Of a stretch of DNA of 64,000 nucleotides, positions 7,843-17,073 are shown in pieces. A program made the translations under genes and the position numbers. The notes under the pieces are model-generated. The model made no database searches. It was not told the origin of the DNA and worked only from the letters and a program-made list of their open reading frames with translations. The number at the start of each line of letters is the position of its first letter. Within the stretch, counting starts at the first letter, position 1. The stretch comes from Devosia geojensis (GTDB taxonomy: Bacteria > Pseudomonadota > Alphaproteobacteria > Rhizobiales > Devosiaceae): NCBI RefSeq assembly GCF_000969415.1, contig NZ_JZEX01000179.1, forward strand, positions 1 to 64,000. The letters are read 5' to 3'.

Positions 7843-9371
7843 ACGAAACCGTGCCCGAGACCGTCCCTCCGCCCGTGATCGAGATGCAGGGCATCGGCAA
7901 GTCCTTCCCCGGCGTGCGCGCGCTCCATGACGTGAGCTTTGCCGCCAAGGCCGGCGAGGTGCACGCGCTCGTCGGCGAGAATGGGGCCGGCAAGTCGACG
8001 CTGATCAAGATCCTCTCGGGCGCCTACCGGCCCGATGCCGGCACGATCCTGCTCGCGGGCGCGCCGGTCAGCTTCCAGCACCCGGTCGAGGCGCTGCGCG
8101 CCGGTATCTCGGTCATCCACCAGGAGTTCTCGCTGCTGCCCGAGCGTACTGTCGCGCAGAACCTCTTTCTCGGGCGCGAACCGGTCAAGCGCGGGCTTAT
8201 CGACTACACCGCCATGCGCGCCGAGACGCGGCGGGTGCTCGATCTTTTCGGCGCGGGCGGGCGGATCGATCCCGACATGCTGGTGACCGAGCTCGATGTG
8301 GCCAGCCAGCAGATGGTCGAGATCGCCAAAGCCATCTCGCTCGAGGCGCGCGTCGTCGTCATGGACGAGCCGACCGCCGCGCTCAACGAAGCCGAGTGCG
8401 AGGTGCTGTTCGGCATCGTCGGGAAGCTGCGCGATCGCGGCACCGCCGTCATCTACATCACCCACCGCATGCGCGAGGTGACGCGGCTGGCCGACCGGGT
8501 GACGGTGCTGAAGGACGGCGAGGTCGCCACCCGCTTCGACACCCGTCCCGCCCCCGATGTCATCGTGCGCGCCATGGTCGGGCGCGACATCGCCGATTTC
8601 TACGCGCCGCGCGCCACGCGCGAGGAGATCGGCGACGTGGTGCTCTCCATCCGCGGCGGCGGCAACGCGGCGCTGCGCGGGATCGACCTCGACCTCCGGG
8701 CCGGCGAGATCCTCGGCTTTGCCGGCATCCAGGGGGCCGGGCGCGTGGCGCTCGCCATGGCCCTCATCGGACACCGGCCCTTCACCGCCGGCAAGGTCTA
8801 CCTCAGCGGCGCCGAAGTCGCCTTCGCCCATCCGCGCGAGGCGATCCGCGCCGGCATCGGGCTCGTCCCCGGCGACCGCAAGGCCGAGGGGCTGACGCCG
8901 ATGCAGAGCGTGCGCGACAACGGCATGCTGACCGCGCGCGCCTTTGCCGGTCTCGCCGCCACCCACAAGGCCAACCACCACACGGACCTTGCCGGCATGG
9001 ACCGGCTGCTCGACAGCCTCGAGGTCAGGGCCGCCTCCTACGACCAGTCGATCGGTAGCCTTTCGGGCGGCAACCAGCAGAAGGCGATCGTCGCGCGCTG
9101 GCTGGCCCTGAAGCCCAAGGTCATGATCTTCGTCGAGCCGACCCGCGGCATCGACGTCAACGCCAAGGCCGGCATCTACCACCTGATGCGCGAGCTCGCC
9201 CGCGAGGGCACGGCGATCCTGATGATCTCGTCGGACCTGCCCGAAGTCATCGGGGCGGCCGACCGTATCCTCGTTATGCGCGCCGGCGCGATCGTTTCCG
9301 AATTCGGCCCCGGCCCGACGGAGGCGCAAATCATGCTGGCAGCGACCGGGGAAACGGAGGCGGCGGCATGA
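7839..9371 (+). CDS. Sugar ABC importer ATPase, RbsA-type double NBD
   Basis: The 510-residue protein carries two fused nucleotide-binding domains, as in RbsA/AraG, and powers the two permeases that follow. NBD1 has Walker A GENGAGKST (46-54), a degenerate signature VASQQMVEIAKA and Walker B VVVMDEP (D176). NBD2 has the usual degenerate Walker A (FAGIQGAGR) and a good signature LSGGNQQK, but its Walker B reads MIFVEPTRGID: V432 replaces the Mg-binding Asp, which is unusual. The ATG overlaps the epimerase stop by four bases; the open frame upstream of it is antisense-type shadow. The stop overlaps the next ATG, so expression is coupled. Confidence 0.92.
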   Translation: MNETVPETVPPPVIEMQGIGKSFPGVRALHDVSFAAKAGEVHALVGENGAGKSTLIKILSGAYRPDAGTILLAGAPVSFQHPVEALRAGISVIHQEFSLLPERTVAQNLFLGREPVKRGLIDYTAMRAETRRVLDLFGAGGRIDPDMLVTELDVASQQMVEIAKAISLEARVVVMDEPTAALNEAECEVLFGIVGKLRDRGTAVIYITHRMREVTRLADRVTVLKDGEVATRFDTRPAPDVIVRAMVGRDIADFYAPRATREEIGDVVLSIRGGGNAALRGIDLDLRAGEILGFAGIQGAGRVALAMALIGHRPFTAGKVYLSGAEVAFAHPREAIRAGIGLVPGDRKAEGLTPMQSVRDNGMLTARAFAGLAATHKANHHTDLAGMDRLLDSLEVRAASYDQSIGSLSGGNQQKAIVARWLALKPKVMIFVEPTRGIDVNAKAGIYHLMRELAREGTAILMISSDLPEVIGAADRILVMRAGAIVSEFGPGPTEAQIMLAATGETEAAA

Positions 9372-10351
9372 CGGACGCAGCCCTGCCCCGGCCCCGCGCG
9401 GGCTTGCGCTTCGAGCGCTGGGCGCCGGCCCTGCTGCTGGTCGTCGCGCTGCTGCTATACGTCCTCATCGCCGTCGGCACCGGGCAATCGCGGTACCTGA
9501 CTTGGGACAATCTCATTTCCGTCCTCGGCCGCTCGATCGCGCTCGGACTCACCGCCATCGGGCAGACCTTCGCCATCCTCGTTGCGTCCATCGACCTTTC
9601 GGTGGCAAGCCTCATCTCGGCGACCGCCGTCCTCGCCTCGGTGGTGATGAACGGCGATCCGGCGATGATCCTGCCGGCGAGCATCGCCGTCCTCGCGCTC
9701 GGCGCCATCGTCGGGCTCGTCAACGGCGTGCTGGTGGCAAAGCTCGAGATCAACCCGCTGATCGCGACCCTCGGCATGAGCCTCGTCATCCAGGGGTGCC
9801 TGTCGGCGTTCGTCTCGAACTTTGCCGGCTCGGTGCCGGTCGAATTCCAGTACTTCGCCTACGGCACGCTTTTCGGCCTGCCGTTCAGCCTGATCTTCAT
9901 GATCCTGCTCGCGCTCGCCGCCTGGTTCATCCTGCGCCTCACCCGCTTCGGATCGGACGTCTATTCGGTGGGCGGCAACCGCGAGGCGGCGCGGCTGGCC
10001 GGCATCAAGACCGCGCGCGTCGTCATCGGGGCGCACCTCATCTGTTCGCTCTGCGCGGCCATCGCCGGGCTCTACCTCGCCAGTCGCCTCCGCTCGGGGG
10101 CGCCGTGGATCGGGGCGGACGGCGTCTACGACCTCGAATCCATCGCCGTCGTCGTCATCGGCGGCACGGTGCTGGCCGGCGGGCGCGGCGGCATCTGGGG
10201 CACGATGGCCGGGGTGATGATCTTCTCGCTCATCGACTCGATCTTCAACATCGCCGGCGTCGACGCCTTCGCCAAGCAGGTGCTGCGCGGCATCATCATC
10301 GTTGCCGCCGTCGCCTTCTATGCGGTGCGCTCGCGGAGGCTCGTCGCATGA
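9368..10351 (+). CDS. Sugar ABC importer permease (RbsC family), first subunit
   Basis: The 327-residue integral membrane protein has about eight to ten helices and the RbsC-family signature GQTFAILVASIDLSVASLI (about 56-74) together with GGNREAARLAGI and a C-terminal VVVIGGTVLAGGRGGIWGT segment. It forms half of the transmembrane channel for the imported sugar. ATGA overlaps link it to the ATPase upstream and the second permease downstream. Having two distinct permease genes points to a heterodimeric channel, unlike the homodimeric RbsC of Escherichia coli. Confidence 0.92.
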   Translation: MTDAALPRPRAGLRFERWAPALLLVVALLLYVLIAVGTGQSRYLTWDNLISVLGRSIALGLTAIGQTFAILVASIDLSVASLISATAVLASVVMNGDPAMILPASIAVLALGAIVGLVNGVLVAKLEINPLIATLGMSLVIQGCLSAFVSNFAGSVPVEFQYFAYGTLFGLPFSLIFMILLALAAWFILRLTRFGSDVYSVGGNREAARLAGIKTARVVIGAHLICSLCAAIAGLYLASRLRSGAPWIGADGVYDLESIAVVVIGGTVLAGGRGGIWGTMAGVMIFSLIDSIFNIAGVDAFAKQVLRGIIIVAAVAFYAVRSRRLVA

Positions 10352-11337
10352 GCGAGAACGCCCTGCCCCACGAACCCGCCCGTCCGCGCCGCGCGCTGCC
10401 GCAGATCAACCCGGTCTATTTCGTGCTGGCGGCGCTGATCGTTGCGATCATCGTGCAGAACCCGGCCTTCGTCGAGCCGACCGGCTACATGAACTTTTTG
10501 AAGCGCGCCGCCCCGCTCGCGATCCTCGCGGCCGGCCAGCTCTATGTCATCGTCTCGGGCGGGTTCGACCTCTCGGTCGGCTCGCTCATCACGCTGGTCG
10601 TCGTCGGCTCCTCGATGCTGACCAACAACGATCCCAACGCCACCTGGTGGGTGATCGCGGTGATGTTCGGCATCGGGCTCGGCGTCGGGCTCATCAACGG
10701 GCTCGTCGTCTGCTACCTCAAGGTGCCCTCGCTCATCGCGACGCTCGGCATGATGATCACCCTCAACGGCCTTGCCTTAATGTGGTCGGGCGGGGCGCCG
10801 CGCGGGTACCTGCCCGACAGCTTCCGGTTCTTCGGCCGCTTCAACTTCACCGACCTGCCGGTCATCCGCATCCTGCCGGTCGCCATCATCGTCCTCGTGG
10901 TCGCCGGGTTCGTGCTCTACTGGTTCATGCACCGCACCAATTTCGGCCGTCTGCTCCACGCCATCGGCGACAATCCGCGCGCCGCCCGGCTCGCCGGAGT
11001 GCCGGTCAACCGGGTGCGCATCTCCGCCTTCGTCGTCTCCTCGCTCTCGGCGGTCGTCGCCGGAATCCTGCTCGGCGGGTTCGCCGGCGTCTCGACCGAT
11101 GTCGGGCTCGGCTACGAGCTGCAGGCGATCACCGCGACGGTCCTCGGCGGGGCGCAGCTTCTGGGTGGGCGCGGCTCCGTGCCGGCGGCGATCGCGGGCG
11201 CGCTGACGCTGATGGCGATCTTCACGCTTCTCAACTTCCTCGGCCTGCCGCAGCCGGTGCGGCAGGTGGTGCAGGGATTGATCCTCATTCTCGCCGTGGC
11301 GGCGACGGTCTACCGCCAGCGGCGGGCCGGGCGCTAG
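10348..11337 (+). CDS. Sugar ABC importer permease (RbsC family), second subunit
   Basis: The 329-residue polytopic protein is a paralogue of the preceding permease: it has ILAAGQLYVIVSGGFDLSVG, AIGDNPRAARLAGVPV and ATVLGGAQLLGGRGSVPAA, all RbsC-family landmarks. The ATG at 10348 overlaps the previous stop. The two permeases should pair in the inner membrane and be driven by the double-NBD ATPase. A binding protein gene follows after 58 bases with its own strong ribosome site. Confidence 0.92.
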   Translation: MSENALPHEPARPRRALPQINPVYFVLAALIVAIIVQNPAFVEPTGYMNFLKRAAPLAILAAGQLYVIVSGGFDLSVGSLITLVVVGSSMLTNNDPNATWWVIAVMFGIGLGVGLINGLVVCYLKVPSLIATLGMMITLNGLALMWSGGAPRGYLPDSFRFFGRFNFTDLPVIRILPVAIIVLVVAGFVLYWFMHRTNFGRLLHAIGDNPRAARLAGVPVNRVRISAFVVSSLSAVVAGILLGGFAGVSTDVGLGYELQAITATVLGGAQLLGGRGSVPAAIAGALTLMAIFTLLNFLGLPQPVRQVVQGLILILAVAATVYRQRRAGR

Positions 11338-11395
11338 CCCGACGAATGCACCCGAACGGGCGCGACGATGCAAACCAACGGGAGGAGATTTGCAA

Positions 11396-12523
11396 ATGAA
11401 GAGACTGGTGGCACTAGCAGCGGCGGCCGGACTGGCGCTGACCGCGGGCGCCTTCGCCCAGGCACCCAATTTCGATGATCCGGAGGAGTTCGCCAAGCAG
11501 CGCGAGCAGCTGACGGCGACGCCGATGGGGCCGGAAGGCATGCCTTGGGAGCAATACCTGATCGACACCATGGCCGACACCTCGGCCCACGCCAAGGAGG
11601 GGCCCTATACGGTCTGCTTCTCGAACGCGGGCGTCAACAATCCCTGGCGCGTGGTGGGCTACACCAACATGACCGAGGAAGTGGCGCTGCACGAGGAGAT
11701 CGGCGAGTTCATCCATGTCGATGCCGAGGGCTCGGACGACAAGCAGATCGCCGACATCGACGATCTGCTCGCGGGCGGCAATTGCGACATCCTCATCGTC
11801 TCGCCCAATACCACCGCGGCGCTGACCCCGGCGGTCGAGAAGGCCTGCGCGCAGCTGCCGGTCATCGTCTTCGACCGCGGCGTCAACACCGACTGTCCGG
11901 TGACCTTCATCCATCCGGTCGGCGGCTACGGCTTCGGCATCCAGGGCGCCGAGTTCATTGCCGAGAACGTCGAGCCGGGCGCCAACGTGCTGATGCTGCG
12001 CATCCTGCCGGGCGTCGACGTGCTCGAGACCCGCTATTCGGCGGGCCGGCGCATCCTCGAGGAGGCCGGGCTCAACATCGTCGGGGCCGAGTTCACCGAC
12101 GGCGACAACGCCAAGACCAAGTCGATCGTCGAGGACTACCTCGCCCGCGGCACGATCGATGCGGTGTGGATGGATGCCGGCGCAACGGCCGTCGCGGCGG
12201 TCGAAGCCTTCGAGGACGGCGGCTACGACATTCCGGTGTTCGTCGGCGAAGACCAGCAGGATTTCCTGCGCAAGTGGCAGGACCTCGGCATGACCGCCAT
12301 CGCCCCGACCTACCCGACCTACCAGTGGCGGACCCCGATCATCGCGGCGGTGCGGATCCTCCAGGGTGAAGAGGTGCCCGGCCCCGAGTGGGTGCTGCCG
12401 CAGCCGGCGGTGACGCAGGAGAACCTCGAGGCCATGGTCAACCCGGCCATGCCCCCGCTGCACTACGCCATGTGCGGCTGCGAGGAGATGCCGAACTATC
12501 CGCAGGCCTGGGGCGGGCAGTAA
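11396..12523 (+). CDS. Periplasmic sugar-binding protein of the RbsA/C-type importer
   Basis: The 375-residue protein starts with a Sec signal peptide (MKRLVALAAAAGLALTAGAFA, cleavage probably after AFA) and has the periplasmic-binding-protein 1 fold: FSNAGVNNPWR, then LLAGGNCDILIVSPNTTAAL, and VIVFDRGV. GGAGGAGAT precedes the ATG at 11396. It delivers its sugar to the two permeases encoded upstream. Being the last gene of the operon, it may be boosted by the hairpin just after its stop. The N-terminal linker (about residues 24-60) before the first strand is longer than in RbsB. Confidence 0.9.
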   Translation: MKRLVALAAAAGLALTAGAFAQAPNFDDPEEFAKQREQLTATPMGPEGMPWEQYLIDTMADTSAHAKEGPYTVCFSNAGVNNPWRVVGYTNMTEEVALHEEIGEFIHVDAEGSDDKQIADIDDLLAGGNCDILIVSPNTTAALTPAVEKACAQLPVIVFDRGVNTDCPVTFIHPVGGYGFGIQGAEFIAENVEPGANVLMLRILPGVDVLETRYSAGRRILEEAGLNIVGAEFTDGDNAKTKSIVEDYLARGTIDAVWMDAGATAVAAVEAFEDGGYDIPVFVGEDQQDFLRKWQDLGMTAIAPTYPTYQWRTPIIAAVRILQGEEVPGPEWVLPQPAVTQENLEAMVNPAMPPLHYAMCGCEEMPNYPQAWGGQ

Positions 12524-12544
12524 GCGGAGGTCTCGTGCGTGTGT

Positions 12545-12567
12545 CCCTCTCCCCTCAGGGGAGAGGG
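12545..12567 (+). terminator. Hairpin after the sugar importer operon
   Basis: CCCTCTCCCC (12545-12554) and GGGGAGAGGG (12558-12567) make a perfect ten-base stem with a three-base loop, 21 bases after the stop at 12523. No T-run follows, so it may protect the 3' end of the message or work with Rho instead of being a classical intrinsic terminator. Confidence 0.55.
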
Positions 12568-12670
12568 ATGGCGTCCCCTATACGGCGGAAAGTCTGGGGA
12601 GGGTCTGCGATCTTTCCCCGCGCCTTCCGGCTGCTCGTACTTACCTTCGCACCCGCCGCCGCCATCGCGG

Positions 12671-12810
12671 TGTCATCCCGGCGAAAGCCGGGACCCAGTA
12701 AACGATGCGGTTGGAGCTTTGCGGCGGATGTCGTTAGCTACCAAGTGAAGACATCGAGCGAAATCCGTCCAGTCAGCGTGTACTGGGTCCCGGCTTTCGC
12801 CGGGATGACA
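12671..12810. repeat. 140-base unit with perfect 30-base inverted repeats
   Basis: Bases 12671-12700 and 12781-12810 are exact inverted copies of each other (beginning TGTCATCCCGGCGAAAGCCG), with 80 bases between them. Each arm alone can fold a hairpin CCCGGC-GAAA-GCCGGG. This is the form of a paired REP/BIME or a short MITE-like element. It lies in a convergent gap and interrupts no gene. A related pair with a CCCGC-GAAA-GCGGG core lies at 20327-20407. Confidence 0.75.
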
Positions 12811-12889
12811 GCCGGTGGGTGCGGCACGATGATGCCACGAGCATGATGGGCCTCGCTCCCCTCTGAGGAAGGGAGTCGAGTTGGCGGGC

Positions 12890-14206
12890 TCATCCCCGCG
12901 GCTTTTTCATGCTCGGCAGGCCGAGCGAGACGGCGCTGATGCCGGTGGTGCGCCGCACCACGAAGGCCAGCGCCACGCTGCGCCCGGCGAGCGCCAGCGC
13001 CGTGCCGATGGCGGCGCCAAAGAGGCCGAAGGCTAGAACGAAGGCGACGGTCAGCGCGACGTTGAGCGCCAGCACGCCGAGGCCGATGAAGATGCTCTCG
13101 CGCTGCCGGCCGGCAACGACCAGCAGTTCGCCCGCCTGCCCGCTCGCGGCGCGCGCGATGTGGCCGAGAGCGAGGATCGCCATCACCGGATAGGCGGCGA
13201 CGAACTCCGGACCAAAGGCGCGCAGCAGGATCGGCCCGGCGGCGAGGGTGACGACGACGGCGACGACCGTCAGCCAGAAGGTGAGGCGCGAGGCCTCGCG
13301 CACGGACCGCTGCAAACGGCTCTTATCCGCATCGGCCATGTCGAGGGCGAAGCGCCGGCCGGAGACGAGATACATGGCGTAGTAGACGAAGTTGGTCAGC
13401 GCCAATGCGCGGGCGGCGGCGAAATAGAGGCCGACGTCCTCGCCCGGCAGCATGAGGCTCAAGATCAGCACGTCGCAATAGGCGAGGAGGTCCTCGAGGC
13501 CGGAGACGAGCAGCAGCGGCAGCGAGGCGCGCAGCCACAGGTTGCCCGTGGCGGACGTGGGCTTCTGCTCGGCGCTCGCCCCACGCATCCGCAGTGCGAG
13601 GACGATGGCGAGCCCGCACGAGACCAGCGCCATGGACCCGACGACGGCGGCGCCGACGACCGGCAGCGTCAGCGGCACGCCGGAGAAGTGGATCGCAAGA
13701 CAGATGGCGCCGATCAGGAGCGGGCGCACGATATAGACCGGCACCGTCGTCAGCCGGAACCAGCCGAAGCTGCGCGCCACGCCCTCGAGGTAGTATTCGA
13801 CGGCAAGGAACGGCAGGCCGATGGCGACGTAGAGGACGATGAGGCCGGGTTCGGTGCGCGTGCCGAGGACGAAAGCGAGGATCAGCGCAAGAACGGCAAG
13901 CGCCAGCGAGCCCAGCACCACGGCGCGCAACCCATAGCGCCAGTAGGCGCGCACCTGCGCCTCGCGCCCGCGCGCCCGGTAGCGCGGCAGGAAGCGGACG
14001 CTCGATTCGGCAAAGCCGAGGGCCGCGAAGCTGCCGATGGCGAGGAGCCAGGTCCAGAGGGTGACGAACCCGCCATAGCCCTCGAGCGGCATCAGGCGGG
14101 CAAGCAGCACCTGCAGGCCGAAGACGAGGCCGGCGCTGAGGACGCGGATGGCGAACGCTATGGCCGCGTCGAGCATGACGGTACGGGCAGCTCTTGACAG
14201 AAACAC
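12890..14206 (-). CDS. Second Wzx-type polysaccharide flippase
   Basis: The 438-residue protein has about 12-14 hydrophobic segments and resembles Wzx/MATE oligosaccharide flippases: RVLSAGLVFGLQVLLARLM followed by LEGYGGF at the N-terminus, and GQAGELLVVAGRQRES in the C-terminal half, a common flippase motif. It should move a lipid-linked glycan unit across the inner membrane. The GTG at 14206 has GAGGAG nine bases upstream; the ATG at 14176 is possible. It is the last gene of a reverse-strand operon (GumC-like protein, GNAT protein, flippase). Confidence 0.82.
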   Translation of the reverse strand: MFLSRAARTVMLDAAIAFAIRVLSAGLVFGLQVLLARLMPLEGYGGFVTLWTWLLAIGSFAALGFAESSVRFLPRYRARGREAQVRAYWRYGLRAVVLGSLALAVLALILAFVLGTRTEPGLIVLYVAIGLPFLAVEYYLEGVARSFGWFRLTTVPVYIVRPLLIGAICLAIHFSGVPLTLPVVGAAVVGSMALVSCGLAIVLALRMRGASAEQKPTSATGNLWLRASLPLLLVSGLEDLLAYCDVLILSLMLPGEDVGLYFAAARALALTNFVYYAMYLVSGRRFALDMADADKSRLQRSVREASRLTFWLTVVAVVVTLAAGPILLRAFGPEFVAAYPVMAILALGHIARAASGQAGELLVVAGRQRESIFIGLGVLALNVALTVAFVLAFGLFGAAIGTALALAGRSVALAFVVRRTTGISAVSLGLPSMKKPRG

Positions 14207-14281
14207 GGGCCGACAGGCTCCTCTCCCCCTTGAGGGGAAGGAGGCGATAGGGCCGCCAATGCTGTTAAGATCTGAACCACT

Positions 14282-15460
14282 CTAGAAACAAAGGATCAGG
14301 CAGCCGACGCCCTGCCCGAAGATCATCAGCTTGCGCATGCGCTCGGACACCGCCGCATAGGCCGCCTTGGCCGCCGGCAGCATCGGCAGCCAGGCGCTGA
14401 TGTAGAGCCGGCCCTTCCAGCTCATCGGCGCGGCGAAGCCGAGGAGCCGGATGGCCGTGTTGCTCCAGCTCTTCTTGTAGTCGGCCGGATTGGCCAGGAG
14501 GTCGTAGCCGACGACGCCGTTGTCGATCAGCCAGCAGACGGTCATCTCCATCTGCACCTTGCCGGGGGACATCTCGCGCAGCTCCCAGTCGAAGCCGCCG
14601 ATATAGGCGTAGTAGGCGCGCTTGTGGATGAAGCCCAATTCGACCGCGACCACCCGCTCGCCGGCGCGCAGCACGGAGAGGCACGCGCCTTCGAGCCGTT
14701 CCTTATCGCCGGAAAGGTGGCCGAGGAAATCCTCATAGCCCTTCATGGCAAAGCCGGTGCTGTAGCGCCCGGTTTCCTTGAGCCAGCGGCGCTTCATGCG
14801 TGTGCCCTCGGCCACCAGCGCGGCGAAATCGGGATGGTCCGGCCAGATCACCTCGAAGGAGAGCTCGCCCAGCCGCGCCAGGTGGTTGCGGCGCCGGTTG
14901 CGGTTGCGCTTCTGCAGCTTGCCGAGGCCCTGCACATAGGCCTCGGACGAACCGAATTCCGAGAGGTCGAGGATCGAGGATTCGTTGTCGTAGTCGGCGA
15001 TGCGCGGCACGACATCCAGCGCCGGCACGAGCGGCGAGCTTTCCGGCACCGGGCGGAAGAGCGCGACGTCGCACCCGTTCGTTGCCAGCGAGCTGGCAAG
15101 GAGCGTGCGCACGGTATCGGCCTCGCCGTGCTCGGGGTGGCAGATGGCGTTGCAGTATTGGGAATGCGGATCGCCTAGCGCCACGATCTTGCGGATGCCC
15201 CAGCGGCCGGTCAGCATCAGCGGCCAGACGGCGACGAGGGTATCGCCGCGCCAGGCGGTCTGGATGACCGGCTGGTGCTCCCCGCCGTTCGCGGCGAAAT
15301 GCGCCACCCAGTTGCGGCACCAGGAATAGGTCTGGAAATAGGAAAGGGAATCGGCGGAGGCGGCCTCGAGGGCGCGCCAGTCGGCGGCGATGGCCTCGAT
15401 ATCATCGAGGCTGCGGACCGTCCTGACGGTCAGGTCGCGCTCCTGCATGATCGTCGTCAT
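14282..15460 (-). CDS. CelD/BioF2-like GNAT acyltransferase
   Basis: The 392-residue product matches the acetyltransferase group often called CelD or BioF2-like (Pfam Acetyltransf_6), found in cellulose and exopolysaccharide loci. Landmarks are WRALEAASADSLSYFQTYSW near the N-terminus, KLQKRNRNRRRNHLARLG in the middle (a very basic stretch) and YYAYIGGFDWELREMSPG near 300-320, which fits the acyl-CoA-binding part. I chose the ATG at 15460, which has GGGGGATGGG upstream. It probably acylates a glycan precursor in the cytoplasm. The acyl donor and acceptor are not readable from sequence. Confidence 0.75.
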   Translation of the reverse strand: MTTIMQERDLTVRTVRSLDDIEAIAADWRALEAASADSLSYFQTYSWCRNWVAHFAANGGEHQPVIQTAWRGDTLVAVWPLMLTGRWGIRKIVALGDPHSQYCNAICHPEHGEADTVRTLLASSLATNGCDVALFRPVPESSPLVPALDVVPRIADYDNESSILDLSEFGSSEAYVQGLGKLQKRNRNRRRNHLARLGELSFEVIWPDHPDFAALVAEGTRMKRRWLKETGRYSTGFAMKGYEDFLGHLSGDKERLEGACLSVLRAGERVVAVELGFIHKRAYYAYIGGFDWELREMSPGKVQMEMTVCWLIDNGVVGYDLLANPADYKKSWSNTAIRLLGFAAPMSWKGRLYISAWLPMLPAAKAAYAAVSERMRKLMIFGQGVGCLILCF

Positions 15461-15551
15461 CGCCCATCCCCCGGCGCGCACGGCTGCCGCGCCGTCCGGC
15501 TGCAAGTGTTAGCCTCTAACAATGAACAACCCATTGCCGGCATTGTGCGCC

Positions 15552-16928
15552 TCAGGCGGCCGTGCGCCGGCGCGCGACGGCAAGCCCGGTCACCACCATC
15601 CAGACAAGGATCACGCCGGCCGCGACGATGGCGACGGCGGCCAGCACCAGCCCGGTGCGCGGCGAGATCGGCCCGGAGGCCGGCATGGCGTGGGTCACGA
15701 CGCGCATGTCCGGCAGCGCCGCGCCCGTCGCGACCAGCGATCGCGCCGCGTCGAGCCGCAGGAGGTAGTCGTCGAGAAGGCTCCGGCTCGCCGCCGCCTC
15801 GCGCTGCAGCGCGGCAAGATCGACGGCATCGACGATACCGCGCGATGCCGATTGCTGGAGCGCGGCGAGGTCGTCGCGCAGCCTGCCGGCGAGCTCCGCC
15901 TCCGCCGCTGCCTCGCTCGCCAGGTCCTCGGCGATGCGCCGGCCTTGCGAAACGATCTGGCGCTCGATCTCGCCGATGCGGGCGCGCAGCGCATTGAGCT
16001 GCGGATGACCGGCCAGGAGCGTTGCCGCGTCACGCGCCAGCTGCACCTGCAGGTCCGAGCGCTGGCGCAGGAGCCCGTCGATGGTCGGAGCCTGCGCGAG
16101 CTCGGCAAGCGCGTCGACGGGAGCCCCGCTGCCGATCATGCGGGTGAGGACGTCGGCGCGCACGGAAAGGGCGATGCGCCGGCCCTCGGCCGCGGCGATC
16201 CGCTCGGCAAGGCTCGTCATCTGCTCCTCGACGAGGCTGCCGTCCGGCGTCCCGCCCAGCATGTCGCGCTCGATCCGGTAGTCGGCGACGGCGGCCTCGG
16301 CGGCACGCACGCGCGCGGTCAGGTCCGGCACCACGCCGTCGAGCCATTCGATGGCGCGGCGGGCATCCTCGACCATGAACTGCGAGCGCCGTGCGATGGC
16401 CGCCTCGCCCACGCTGTTGGCGATCTCCATGGCGAGATCGCGATCGCGCGAACGGGCCCTGATGTAGAAGACCGCGGTGCGGCGGTCGGTATCGACGACC
16501 ACCCGGTCGGTGAGCGTCGCCAGCGCCGCCTCGAACGCGGCCTGCCCTGTCCTGCCGCCGTTGAACTCGGGGACATCTGCGAGACCCAGCTCCGAGACGA
16601 CCATGGCGAAGGTATCCGGCGAACGGGCGAGCTCGACGCGGCTGGCAACCTGCGGACCGGTCACCTCGCCGATAGGCTCGCCGGGCCAGAGGTAAGTGTT
16701 GGGGCGCGGCTCGACGAGCATGGTGACAAAGGACTCGTAGTGGCGCGGCACGCGCGAGACGACGAGATAGGCGATGGCGAGCGTCAGCGCGAGGACGAGC
16801 CCGATCCAGAGCCAGCGCGACAGGAGCGCGCGCAGCAACTGGTAGAGATCGATCTCGGCGTCGTATCGGGACAAAGCGGCGGCCTCTTTCCGGCGTACCA
16901 GGAAGCTATCCGAAACTTCTGCCCGCAC
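15552..16928 (-). CDS. Wzz/GumC-type polysaccharide chain-length and export protein
   Basis: The 458-residue protein has the polysaccharide co-polymerase layout: an N-terminal membrane helix (about 37-58), a long periplasmic coiled-coil region (about 150-400, with ELAGRLRDDLAALQQSAS) and a C-terminal helix (about 427-450). It sets chain length and connects polymerisation to export. No tyrosine-kinase domain follows the last helix, so a separate kinase or none is used. The GTG at 16928 gives the full length; a TTG at 16874 with AAAGAGG before it is an alternative start. It leads a reverse-strand operon with the GNAT protein and the flippase and is divergent from the gene at 17074. Confidence 0.85.
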   Translation of the reverse strand: MRAEVSDSFLVRRKEAAALSRYDAEIDLYQLLRALLSRWLWIGLVLALTLAIAYLVVSRVPRHYESFVTMLVEPRPNTYLWPGEPIGEVTGPQVASRVELARSPDTFAMVVSELGLADVPEFNGGRTGQAAFEAALATLTDRVVVDTDRRTAVFYIRARSRDRDLAMEIANSVGEAAIARRSQFMVEDARRAIEWLDGVVPDLTARVRAAEAAVADYRIERDMLGGTPDGSLVEEQMTSLAERIAAAEGRRIALSVRADVLTRMIGSGAPVDALAELAQAPTIDGLLRQRSDLQVQLARDAATLLAGHPQLNALRARIGEIERQIVSQGRRIAEDLASEAAAEAELAGRLRDDLAALQQSASRGIVDAVDLAALQREAAASRSLLDDYLLRLDAARSLVATGAALPDMRVVTHAMPASGPISPRTGLVLAAVAIVAAGVILVWMVVTGLAVARRRTAA

Positions 16929-17073
16929 GGTTAACCGATGGAGCGGTTTTCTATAGCTTTTGCCGCCCTCACGGTTGTCGAAACGTCAACGCAAACCGGC
17001 CATTTGTTGCGCCGTCTGGACGGATTATTCATATTTACGCGCCACCCTGCGCCGCACAATTCAGGGGGCCGGC

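Larger units (their letters stand above)
12524..12889. other. Convergent intergenic region with no gene, built of palindromes
   Basis: This 366-base gap separates the sugar-binding protein gene from the convergent flippase gene. I see no coding sequence with a ribosome site. It holds a GC-rich hairpin at 12545-12567, a 140-base unit with perfect 30-base terminal inverted repeats (12671-12810), and a weaker CTCCC/GGGAG hairpin near 12856-12875 that could terminate the flippase operon. Confidence 0.7.

Noticed and set aside
12671-12810. Possible CRISPR repeats
   Set aside because: There are only two copies, in inverted orientation, and no array or cas gene.
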